Shown one piece after another: positions 1 to 5,300 of a DNA stretch of 5,300 nt; position 1 is the first letter of the stretch; each line of letters opens with the position of its first letter. The stretch is from Lachnoclostridium sp. UBA1434 (lineage in GTDB: Bacteria > Bacillota > Clostridia > Lachnospirales > Lachnospiraceae). The position numbers were made by a program, and so were the translations under genes. The notes beneath the pieces are model-generated. The model did no database searches, was not told the DNA's origin, and saw only the letters and a program-made list of their open reading frames with translations. Location: the NCBI GenBank assembly GCA_002329645.1, contig DCTS01000061.1, forward strand, positions 1-5,300, written 5' to 3'.

Positions 1-384
1 CCTCAGATAGTCGTTGGCAAGTATTGCAACGGGTGAAATCATAAACCACAGGAATGAATTGAGCAGGCATATCTGGCCCATAAGGTTATAGGGCTTGTCA
101 GAGTAATCCCATACATTAAGCCCAAGCCATATATTTACAATAAGACCGGTGATAAATTCAACACCGGTTATTATTATGGCGGAGATAACCATCTGGCTGA
201 TGAAGGACATCTGCCATGGGTATACTTCATTCAAAAGCCCTATAAGAATAAAGCATATCCCCCCGGCTATAAACATGGATATATGTGAAAATCCCCTTGA
301 AATTATCTCAAGTCCGCCGTATGCGAATCCTCCTGCTATAAATAACAGGGTGTATTTTAAGAACCTGTTATATACAATCAGCAT
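1..384 (-). CDS. CmpB-like putative ABC transporter permease family membrane protein, 5' part
   Basis: This is the first 128 codons of a minus-strand gene that runs off the left edge; no stop is reached. The ATG at 382-384 follows AAGGGG (390-395) with a 5-nt spacer, and an in-frame TGA at 400-402 rules out a longer protein. The translation is very hydrophobic, with about four likely membrane segments at residues 13-31, 36-54, 65-89 and 103-126. The family-like motifs are RGFSHISMFIAGG (30-42) running into a GLLNE end (49-53), VEFITG (75-80) and WDYSDKPYNLMGQICL (92-107). From memory these match the Firmicute family labelled 'putative ABC-transporter type IV' (CmpB). That label is weakly founded: no ATPase is visible here and no substrate is known. 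It lies beyond the ftsH terminator with its own promoter candidate, so it is probably a separate unit. I am fairly sure of the gene and family, and do not know the function. Confidence 0.85.
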   Translation of the reverse strand, partial: MLIVYNRFLKYTLLFIAGGFAYGGLEIISRGFSHISMFIAGGICFILIGLLNEVYPWQMSFISQMVISAIIITGVEFITGLIVNIWLGLNVWDYSDKPYNLMGQICLLNSFLWFMISPVAILANDYLR

Positions 385-426
385 GCAATCCCCTTCTTGT
401 CAGTTTTCTGTCTTCAAACGATTTTT

Positions 427-456
427 ATCATAAGCAAACCCGTCTGCTTTGAACAA
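427..456 (-). promoter_or_regulatory. candidate SigA-type promoter for the membrane protein gene
   Basis: Read on the minus strand, TTGTTC (451-456) and TATGAT (427-432) are separated by 18 nt. The -10 matches the SigA consensus at five of six positions; the -35 matches well only in its TTG. The predicted start near 420 gives a leader of about 36 nt before the ATG at 384, and the site lies downstream of the terminator at 564-590. This is a sequence match in AT-rich DNA only. Confidence 0.45.
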
Positions 457-563
457 TGTATTGCTTCAGGTGCTTATAAGCTTTTTATATAAGTATACGC
501 GCCGGCAAAAATAAATATTGCTCAATATCCATATTCCATAAGAATCATAATTCTCTATACAGC

Positions 564-590
564 AAAAAGGACAGTCAGACTGTCCTTTTT
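564..590 (-). terminator. Rho-independent terminator after ftsH, symmetric on both strands
   Basis: The arms AAAAAGGACAGT (564-575) and ACTGTCCTTTTT (579-590) are perfect reverse complements around a 3-nt loop, giving a 12-bp stem. On the minus strand the hairpin ends in TTTTT followed by GC, as expected for an intrinsic terminator. The sequence is symmetric, so it could also stop plus-strand transcripts, but there is no plus-strand gene. It lies about 170 nt past the ftsH stop and most likely ends the tilS-hpt-ftsH transcript while separating it from the next gene. Confidence 0.85.
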
Positions 591-600
591 CGGAGAAGGT

Positions 601-633
601 ATTTTTGTTACTTATGGGGGGTGTAGCAAAAAT
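601..633. repeat. imperfect inverted repeat with a G-run (plus) or C-run (minus) loop
   Basis: The arms ATTTTTGTTAC (601-611) and GTAGCAAAAAT (623-633) pair over 11 positions around the 11-nt loop TTATGGGGGGT. As plus-strand RNA the only non-Watson-Crick pair is a U-G wobble; as minus-strand RNA that position is a C-A mismatch, leaving 7 and 3 bp on either side. No T-run follows on either strand, so it is not a standard terminator. It lies 10 nt from the terminator at 564-590. The function is unknown; it could be part of the 3' end of the ftsH message, a protein site, or chance in AT-rich DNA. Confidence 0.45.
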
Positions 634-760
634 TATAATGTATTGGGGTTTACGTGTATAGTATATCATGGCAGTATAAATAAGTCTGCACAAACTTCAC
701 AAATTATGAGTTCATTTTCCGTCAAAATGTACAAGTAGATATAATATTCTGCTGCCCGGA

Positions 761-2590
761 TTAAGCCTGCTGGGGCTGGAACAGAGCTTCAAACTCATCC
801 CTGTTTATTCTTTCCTTTTCTATCAGCAGCTTTGCACAGGCATCCATGATTTCCTTGTTCTCGGTCAGGATCCTTTTTGCTTCGGCATAACAGCTGTCAA
901 TTATCCGTTTAACCTCTTCATCTATCTTATTGGCAATATTTTCACTGAAGGTTCTTGCGTGGGCCAGATCCCTGCCTATAAAGATCTCATCGTCATCGTA
1001 ATCATAATTTACCATTCCGATTGTATCAGAAAATCCGTATTTAGTAATCATGTCCCGCGCAATCTTGGTGGCTGTCTTAATATCCTGGGATGCCCCTGTC
1101 GTGATATCGTCAAAGGTCAGCTCTTCCGCAGCTCTTCCTCCAAGGCCTACAATGATTTCCTGACGCATACGGCCTCTGGTGTTGAACATTTCATCCTTTT
1201 CGGGGAGGGGCATTGTAAAGCCTGCCGCACCGGTGCCGGTAGGAATAATCGAGACCGTGTAGACCGGTCCCACATCGGGAAGCAGGTGGAATAATATAGC
1301 ATGGCCTGCCTCATGATATGCCGTAATATTCCTTTCCTTATCGGTTATGACCTTGCTCTTTTTCTCTTTGCCTATGCCAACCTTAATAAATGCCTGCTTT
1401 ATATCCTCGTTGATAATGAAGCTTCTGTTTTCCCTTGCAGCTCCGATAGCAGCCTCGTTCAGCAGATTCTCCAGATCGGCTCCCGTAAATCCCGCCGTTG
1501 TCTGAGCTATCTGCTTTAAGTCCACATCATCACCCAGAGGCTTACCCCTGGCATGTACCGCAAGTATTTCCTCTCTTCCCTTAACATCCGGCCGTCCGAC
1601 AGACACCTTTCTGTCAAACCGTCCCGGCCTTAAGATGGCAGGATCCAATATATCCACCCGGTTGGTTGCAGCCATTACAATAATGCCCTCGTTGACTCCG
1701 AAGCCGTCCATCTCCACAAGAAGCTGGTTTAAGGTCTGCTCCCTTTCGTCATGGCCTCCGCCCATTCCGGTACCTCTTCTTCTTGCTACCGCATCAATCT
1801 CATCAATGAATACTATGCATGGGGCATTTTTCTTGGCTTCCTCAAATAAGTCCCTTACCCTGGATGCGCCGACGCCGACGAACATCTCAACAAAATCAGA
1901 GCCTGAGATGGAAAAGAACGGAACACCCGCCTCGCCTGCCACGGCTTTTCCAAGCAAGGTCTTACCGGTTCCGGGAGGACCCACAAGCAGGACTCCCTTC
2001 GGTATTCTGGCTCCTACCTGGATATACTTCTTCGGGGATTTTAAGAAATCTACTATTTCCTTAAGCTCATCCTTTTCCTCATTAAGCCCTGCTACATTCT
2101 TAAAGGTTGTGGTCTTATTCTCTTCGGTAGTCAGCTTTGCCCGGCTTTTACCGAAGTTCATAACCTTGTTGTTGCCTCCGCCAACCGAGGCCTGGTTGGA
2201 TATGAAGGAAAACAGCACCATTACTACAATAAACACAATAATATAGGGCAAAATATTGGTTAAGAACCAGTTTGGCTTGGATATTTTTTGAGTTTTATAT
2301 GGAACTTCGGCTTCGTCAGCCATTTTTCGTATAATACCAAGATCCGTTTCAAAAAAGGATGCCTTTTCCCCGCTGTCGTTTAATATTACTCTGACCTCAC
2401 CGGTGGGCACTTCCTCATTTGGAATTATTTCTATAAACCTGATGTTTCCGGCTTCAATATCCTTTTTAAAATCAATGAAGGTGTAATTATTGTTATTGCC
2501 GTAATTTATACTGTTTGAAATATAAACAGTCAGCAGAACAATTGCCAGTATGACCAGGTAAAAGCCATAGCCCTTCATTCGTTTTCTCAC
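761..2590 (-). CDS. ftsH: ATP-dependent zinc metalloprotease FtsH
   Basis: FtsH is a membrane-anchored hexameric AAA+ protease that extracts and degrades misassembled membrane proteins and some regulators. The protein has 609 residues, slightly shorter than the roughly 640 of E. coli and B. subtilis, with a short C-terminal tail. In order it shows a first membrane segment (about 10-28), an extracytoplasmic FtsH_ext-type region (about 30-110), a second membrane segment (about 113-131), Walker A GPPGTGKT (204-211), pore-loop FVGVG (237-241), Walker B IVFIDE (259-264), and a second region of homology with arginine fingers in RPGR (321-324). The protease site HEAGH (426-430) follows, and the likely third zinc ligand is Asp503 in GASQDI. 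I chose the GTG at 2588-2590 because AAAGGAGG lies 7 nt upstream; an in-frame TTG at 2609-2611 lies before that ribosome site and the ATG at 2576-2578 is too far from it. It is the last gene of the tilS-hpt-ftsH unit. All catalytic residues appear intact. Confidence 0.97.
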   Translation of the reverse strand: MRKRMKGYGFYLVILAIVLLTVYISNSINYGNNNNYTFIDFKKDIEAGNIRFIEIIPNEEVPTGEVRVILNDSGEKASFFETDLGIIRKMADEAEVPYKTQKISKPNWFLTNILPYIIVFIVVMVLFSFISNQASVGGGNNKVMNFGKSRAKLTTEENKTTTFKNVAGLNEEKDELKEIVDFLKSPKKYIQVGARIPKGVLLVGPPGTGKTLLGKAVAGEAGVPFFSISGSDFVEMFVGVGASRVRDLFEEAKKNAPCIVFIDEIDAVARRRGTGMGGGHDEREQTLNQLLVEMDGFGVNEGIIVMAATNRVDILDPAILRPGRFDRKVSVGRPDVKGREEILAVHARGKPLGDDVDLKQIAQTTAGFTGADLENLLNEAAIGAARENRSFIINEDIKQAFIKVGIGKEKKSKVITDKERNITAYHEAGHAILFHLLPDVGPVYTVSIIPTGTGAAGFTMPLPEKDEMFNTRGRMRQEIIVGLGGRAAEELTFDDITTGASQDIKTATKIARDMITKYGFSDTIGMVNYDYDDDEIFIGRDLAHARTFSENIANKIDEEVKRIIDSCYAEAKRILTENKEIMDACAKLLIEKERINRDEFEALFQPQQA

Positions 2591-2597
2591 TAAGCAA

Positions 2598-2605
2598 CCT
2601 CCTTT
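2598..2605 (-). promoter_or_regulatory. ftsH ribosome binding site that fixes a GTG start
   Basis: On the minus strand AAAGGAGG is nearly a perfect anti-16S match, 7 nt before the GTG at 2588-2590. The open frame extends seven codons further up to a TTG, but that extension would translate through this site, so the TTG is unlikely to be the start. Confidence 0.85.
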
Positions 2606-2665
2606 AAGCAATTATGTGATGTGTTGGTAAATGCAAATCAACCTGACTATATACCAGGCTCATAT

Positions 2666-3184
2666 TTACTCTATAACGGCCACATATGGCAGATTCCTGT
2701 ATTTCTGCTGAAAATCAAGGCCATATCCGACTACAAACTCATCCGGTATCTCAAAACCTACATATTTGACATATACATCCGTAACCCTTCTGTCCGGCTT
2801 ATCCAGCAAGGTACATATATTCAGGCTGGCGGGAGCACGTGTTCCCAAAAGATCCATCAGGTACGCAAGAGTTCTTCCTGAATCTATTATATCTTCAATA
2901 ATCAGAACATCATCACCCTGTATTGACTCGTCGAGATCCTTAACTATCCTGACACGTCCCGAGCTGATAGTTTCATTGCCATAGCTGGAAACCGACATAA
3001 AATCCAGGGTTACGGGAACCGTTATTCTTTTTGCCAGGTCACAGCAGAAAAATGCACTTCCCTTCAATATGCAAACAAGATGTACGCTTTTCCCTTCATA
3101 ATCCCTGCTGATTTGTTCTGCAAGCTCCTTAATCCTTTTTGATATCCTTTCTTCCGATATCATAACCCTAAGTTTATCAGCCAT
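2666..3184 (-). CDS. hpt: hypoxanthine phosphoribosyltransferase
   Basis: This cytoplasmic purine-salvage enzyme joins hypoxanthine (often guanine too) to PRPP, giving IMP or GMP and pyrophosphate. The protein has 172 residues, close to the roughly 180 usual for bacterial HPRTs. Visible motifs are ILKGS (39-43, pyrophosphate-binding loop), SYGNET (67-72, flexible active-site loop), the PRPP signature LIIEDIIDSGRTL (94-106) with acidic Glu97-Asp98 and probable general base Asp101, LLDKPDRR (126-133), and the C-terminal VVGYGLDFQQKYRNLPYVAV (151-170). The start at 3182-3184 (MADKLRV) has AGGAGA 6 nt upstream; an in-frame ATG at 3200-3202 lies before that site and is rejected. The gene begins 31 nt after the tilS stop and ends 75 nt before ftsH, fitting cotranscription. 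A weak inverted repeat follows the stop (2640-2660). The symbol hprT is used in Bacillus. Confidence 0.96.
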   Translation of the reverse strand: MADKLRVMISEERISKRIKELAEQISRDYEGKSVHLVCILKGSAFFCCDLAKRITVPVTLDFMSVSSYGNETISSGRVRIVKDLDESIQGDDVLIIEDIIDSGRTLAYLMDLLGTRAPASLNICTLLDKPDRRVTDVYVKYVGFEIPDEFVVGYGLDFQQKYRNLPYVAVIE

Positions 3185-3190
3185 TATTCT

Positions 3191-3196
3191 TCTCCT
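3191..3196 (-). promoter_or_regulatory. hpt ribosome binding site that fixes the start
   Basis: AGGAGA on the minus strand lies 6 nt before the ATG at 3182-3184. It falls inside the six-codon extension that would begin at the upstream in-frame ATG (3200-3202), so the downstream ATG is the better start. Confidence 0.8.
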
Positions 3197-3215
3197 TTGC
3201 ATAAATTATTATATT

Positions 3216-4658
3216 TCAGTGATTAATATATGTTATACTCATGTGCAATATATTGACAGTGCTTTCACTGATTTTGTATTTTTCACTCATCCTGCTGCCT
3301 GCCTCCGGTATCCACATTATATGGCTGCCGTCAGCCACCAGAAGCAATGAGGAGCGGTCACCCGCCGGAACCTTCTCGTCTATCAGAAGGTTTTTCAGCT
3401 TTTTATGCCCTCCGGATTGGTTAATCTGGATGAAATCCCCCTCCTGTCGAGTTCTCAGTTCAACAGTATTCTCTATTTTATCATAATCAAACCATTTAAT
3501 ACAATTATTATCTGAGAAATTTTTATCTTTTTCATAGGGGATGACCCTGGCTTCAATAATCATGCCCTTTTCCTCAAGGATTACCTTGCACGGAACCTTT
3601 AATGGTATCGGTTCCGGTATAATTTTCTTACGGCTTTTTACCTTATGATCCTTTCTTAAAATCAGCCTTATTCCATTATATTCGCGAACTGCAAGCATTC
3701 CATAAGGCAAATGTATCTCCTTGCCTGTCTGCTTGCCAATAAGCGAAAGTATTTCCTCCACATGCTTTGCCTCTATATCCTTCCTGCTGCCTGCCAGCTC
3801 CTCCATAATATTAAGTATAATGCCCTTGCGTATGACTATATCCTCCTTAAGCAGGGCGTCTGAAGGGAGCAGATATGAATCTCCTTCCCTTACGGCTATA
3901 CTTTCAAGCCTTGCTTTTACATGCCTGTCGATGTAAGCCTGGGCCTCGGATAACTGTGCAATAGCCAGATTTATATGCTCAGCAGCCCGTTCATTTATAT
4001 TATCCTCAACATAACCTAATACCCTGTTTCGCAGCCTGTTCCTGGTATAGTCATCGGAGCTGTTAGATGCATCAATCCTGTAGGGGATATTCATGCTCTT
4101 CAGATAATTCTCTATCTCGTTTCTTTTAAGGAACAGCAAAGGCCTTATTATTGTTATATCCCCGGCCTCGGTTTTAAGGCTGCGCAGGCTTGCAATACCT
4201 GAAAGCCCCCTTAATCCGCTTCCCCTGAACAGATTGTGAAGAAAGGTCTCCGCATTGTCATTCATATTATGCGCGACGGCAATCTTATTGCACCCGAATT
4301 CCCTGCAGGCTTCCACAAAAGCCCTATGCCTTGCCAGTCTCCCCGCTTCCTCCTCTGTGAGGCCTTCCTCCCTGGCTTTGCTTTTAACATCTATCCTGAA
4401 GCTTTTGCATACTATACCCATATCCCTGCAGAGACTCTTAACAAATTCCTCGTCAAGGTCTGCTTCTTTACCTCTTATGCAATGGTTGACATGCACCGCA
4501 AACAGCCCGACGTTCTTACCACCCTTATCACCGTACAGCCTGTTCAGAATATGCAAAAGGCAGACAGAATCCGGGCCTCCCGATACCCCTACGGCTATCC
4601 TGTCCCCCTCCTGTATTAAATTATTGCCTGCTATATAATCCGATACCCTGTGCAGCAT
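3216..4658 (-). CDS. tilS: tRNA(Ile)-lysidine synthase
   Basis: TilS uses ATP and lysine to convert the wobble cytidine (C34) of the CAU-anticodon tRNA-Ile to lysidine. The tRNA then reads AUA and is charged with isoleucine instead of methionine. The protein has 480 residues, similar to the B. subtilis enzyme. The PP-loop ATP-pyrophosphatase motif SGGPDS is at 26-31. It is followed by the family motifs AHNMNDNAET (129-138), RGSGLRGLSG (145-154), IRPLL (171-175), and DASNSS with YTRNRLRNRV (196-213). The C-terminal tRNA-binding part has LRTRQEGD (401-408), KKLKNLLIDEKVP (419-431) and IMWIPEAGSR (447-456). The ATG at 4656-4658 is preceded only by a weak GGAT ribosome site, and an in-frame TAA at 4662-4664 excludes a longer protein. 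It is the first gene of the tilS-hpt-ftsH unit, with a good promoter at 4707-4735. The product is essential in most bacteria. Confidence 0.96.
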   Translation of the reverse strand: MLHRVSDYIAGNNLIQEGDRIAVGVSGGPDSVCLLHILNRLYGDKGGKNVGLFAVHVNHCIRGKEADLDEEFVKSLCRDMGIVCKSFRIDVKSKAREEGLTEEEAGRLARHRAFVEACREFGCNKIAVAHNMNDNAETFLHNLFRGSGLRGLSGIASLRSLKTEAGDITIIRPLLFLKRNEIENYLKSMNIPYRIDASNSSDDYTRNRLRNRVLGYVEDNINERAAEHINLAIAQLSEAQAYIDRHVKARLESIAVREGDSYLLPSDALLKEDIVIRKGIILNIMEELAGSRKDIEAKHVEEILSLIGKQTGKEIHLPYGMLAVREYNGIRLILRKDHKVKSRKKIIPEPIPLKVPCKVILEEKGMIIEARVIPYEKDKNFSDNNCIKWFDYDKIENTVELRTRQEGDFIQINQSGGHKKLKNLLIDEKVPAGDRSSLLLVADGSHIMWIPEAGSRMSEKYKISESTVNILHMSITYINH

Positions 4659-4661
4659 TTT

Positions 4662-4685
4662 TTATCCAATCCGTAATATAAACAT
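4662..4685 (-). CDS. possible seven-codon leader ORF before tilS (MFILRIG)
   Basis: On the minus strand an ATG (4683-4685) lies 6 nt after AAAGG (4692-4696). It opens a frame reading MFILRIG that stops at TAA (4662-4664), one codon before the tilS ATG and in the same frame. Its third codon is ATA, the codon whose reading depends on the TilS product. The arms CAATGTA (4685-4691) and TACGGATTG (4667-4675) can pair around it with a two-base bulge, touching the weak tilS ribosome site. It could aid tilS translation by coupling, or sense lysidine supply. It could equally be chance: it is very short and close to the predicted transcript start. Confidence 0.25.
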   Translation of the reverse strand: MFILRIG

Positions 4686-4706
4686 ACATTGCCTTTATTT
4701 ACTTGT

Positions 4707-4735
4707 ATTCTAATCCTTTGGCATGTAAATATCAA
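4707..4735 (-). promoter_or_regulatory. SigA-type promoter for tilS-hpt-ftsH
   Basis: Read on the minus strand, TTGATA (4730-4735) and TAGAAT (4707-4712) are each five-of-six matches to consensus and are separated by the ideal 17 nt. The predicted start near 4700-4703 gives a leader of about 42-45 nt before tilS. It lies wholly between spoIIE and tilS, so the housekeeping unit can be expressed in growing cells without sporulation-specific spoIIE transcription. This is the strongest promoter-like match I found in the window. Confidence 0.7.
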
Positions 4736-4739
4736 ACCC

Positions 4740-4767
4740 TTTTTATTATCTGCTTTTTTTATTATCT
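4740..4767. repeat. two 12-nt direct repeats after spoIIE
   Basis: TTTTTATTATCT occurs at 4740-4751 and again at 4756-4767 on the plus strand (AGATAATAAAAA on the minus strand), a period of 16 bp. It lies just past the spoIIE stop and upstream of the -35 box of the tilS promoter. On the minus strand the A-tracts could act as an UP-like element or a curved segment, but low-complexity AT sequence makes chance likely. Confidence 0.35.
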
Positions 4768-4776
4768 TCCCCTTTA

Positions 4777-5300
4777 TTATTTTAACCATATTCCGGCAGT
4801 TATTACCGACATATCATCCGTTGCTTCATAATTACCCATTGCAAGGACTCCGTCCAGTATTCGGTTGGCAATCTCCTGGGGATTGGAGCTTTGAATACTA
4901 AGTATGAGCTGCTCCATGCATGCTTCCTTATTGTCCTCCTTTATGCAATCCAGCACTCCGTCGGTGATGAGTATAACAATATCTCCTTCATAAAGCTTCT
5001 TTTTAACAGAATCATAATCCACTCTGCCAAGCATACCGATGGGCAGGGTGGTGGAGCTTATGGTTTCAACCCAATTATCCCTTTTTATAAATGAAGCAGC
5101 CGCACCTATCTTAATAAATTCACAAATACCGGTATACAGGTCTATAAGCCCGAGATCGACGGTTGAAAATGTCTGGGCCTCTCCTTTAAGCATCAGGCCG
5201 GAGTTAATAAGATTTATTGCCGTCTCCGTCCTGAATCCCGCCTCCATCATCTGCTCAAGAAGTGAAAGCACAGTTTCGCTCTCATCTCCGGCTTCCTTCA
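4777..5300 (-). CDS. spoIIE: stage II sporulation protein E, C-terminal phosphatase part
   Basis: Only the last 173 codons are present; the gene enters from the right edge and its start is outside the window. The family protein is about 800 residues, with N-terminal membrane segments, a central FtsZ-interacting region and this PP2C-type serine phosphatase. It dephosphorylates the anti-anti-sigma factor SpoIIAA, which releases SigmaF in the forespore, and it takes part in polar septation. In the visible part, ESETVLSLLEQMMEAGF (from visible residue 6), STVDLGLIDLYTG (45-57), LPIGM (85-89), GDIVILITDG (105-114) and DDMSV (161-165) match the known SpoIIE C-terminus, including the aspartates of TDG and DDM expected to bind the catalytic metals. 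The GTG at 5269-5271 is internal, because the frame stays open to the edge. No hairpin terminator follows the stop, so some readthrough into tilS is possible. Its presence indicates an endospore former. Confidence 0.95.
   Translation of the reverse strand, partial: KEAGDESETVLSLLEQMMEAGFRTETAINLINSGLMLKGEAQTFSTVDLGLIDLYTGICEFIKIGAAASFIKRDNWVETISSTTLPIGMLGRVDYDSVKKKLYEGDIVILITDGVLDCIKEDNKEACMEQLILSIQSSNPQEIANRILDGVLAMGNYEATDDMSVITAGIWLK

Larger units (their letters stand above)
385..760. other. 376-nt non-coding spacer between ftsH and the membrane protein gene
   Basis: I see no convincing gene on either strand. From right to left the spacer holds AT-rich DNA with several -10-like hexamers (660-702), an inverted repeat with a G-run or C-run loop (601-633), a strong terminator hairpin (564-590), and a promoter candidate followed by the ribosome site of the next gene (427-456 and 390-395). 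A 75-codon open frame at 466-693 on the minus strand crosses the terminator, lacks a convincing ribosome site and resembles no family I know, so I treat it as non-coding. Confidence 0.7.

Noticed and set aside
149..433. 94-codon plus-strand open frame at the left end
   Set aside because: It is opposite the membrane protein gene, whose start, ribosome site and family motifs are clear on the minus strand.
466..693. 75-codon minus-strand open frame in the ftsH downstream spacer
   Set aside because: It runs through both the terminator hairpin and the inverted repeat, has no convincing ribosome site, and has odd composition with no recognisable family.
1635..2246. 203-codon plus-strand open frame opposite ftsH
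   Set aside because: It lies antisense to the conserved AAA domain. Its serine- and proline-rich composition is what the reverse reading of glycine- and acid-rich FtsH codons gives.
2591..2611. ftsH start at the upstream TTG (adding MLKGGCL)
   Set aside because: The extension translates through the AAAGGAGG ribosome site, which points to the GTG at 2590.
2611..2641. Promoter-like TTGATT (2636-2641) and CATAAT (2611-2616) before ftsH on the minus strand
   Set aside because: The spacing of 19 nt is long, both boxes are weak, and the predicted start near 2604 would fall inside the ftsH ribosome site.
2640..2660. Small inverted repeat just after the hpt stop
   Set aside because: The minus-strand stem of AGCCTGGT with GTCAGGTT needs three G-U pairs and has no T-run, so it is not a credible terminator; it is probably chance or a minor 3' structure.
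4236..4638. Two overlapping 127-codon plus-strand open frames opposite tilS
   Set aside because: They are antisense to the conserved PP-loop domain in different frames, with no ribosome site or family resemblance.
4657..4776. Riboswitch or T-box leader before tilS
   Set aside because: The gap is only 118 nt, and the promoter within it leaves a leader of about 42-45 nt, too short for a known riboswitch or T-box; no such conserved core was seen.

Overview
This window looks like a piece of chromosome from an endospore-forming, moderately AT-rich Firmicute, most likely one of the Clostridia and perhaps Lachnospiraceae-like. The support is a recognisable spoIIE 3' end, the gene order spoIIE-tilS-hpt-ftsH (known from Bacillus and Clostridia), strong AGGAGG-type ribosome sites, and frequent ATA and AGG/AGA codons. 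The family and genus placement is inferred from protein resemblance and was not tested.

Every gene I can support lies on the minus strand, so the window reads right to left. From the right edge: the C-terminal part of the SpoIIE phosphatase (4777-5300, cut by the window). Then comes a 118-nt gap with a near-consensus SigA-type promoter (4707-4735) and a possible seven-codon leader ORF. This is followed by tilS (3216-4658), hpt (2666-3184) and ftsH (761-2590), separated by 31 and 75 nt. These three look like one housekeeping transcription unit: tRNA-Ile lysidine modification, purine salvage and membrane protein quality control. The unit has its own promoter, separate from the sporulation gene upstream, although I see no terminator between spoIIE and that promoter.

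Beyond ftsH is a 376-nt non-coding stretch (385-760). It contains a perfect 12-bp terminator hairpin (564-590), a second inverted repeat with a G-run/C-run loop (601-633), and a promoter candidate (427-456). The promoter leads into the start of a small membrane protein of the CmpB-like 'putative ABC transporter permease' family (1-384, cut by the left edge).

No mobile element, CRISPR array, tRNA, rRNA or recognisable riboswitch was found. The genes are ordinary core genes, and I do not see a novel multi-gene system. The most interesting points are in the non-coding DNA. One is a short AUA-containing leader ORF just before tilS, the gene whose product makes AUA readable by tRNA. The other is the structured, promoter-like spacer between ftsH and the membrane protein gene.
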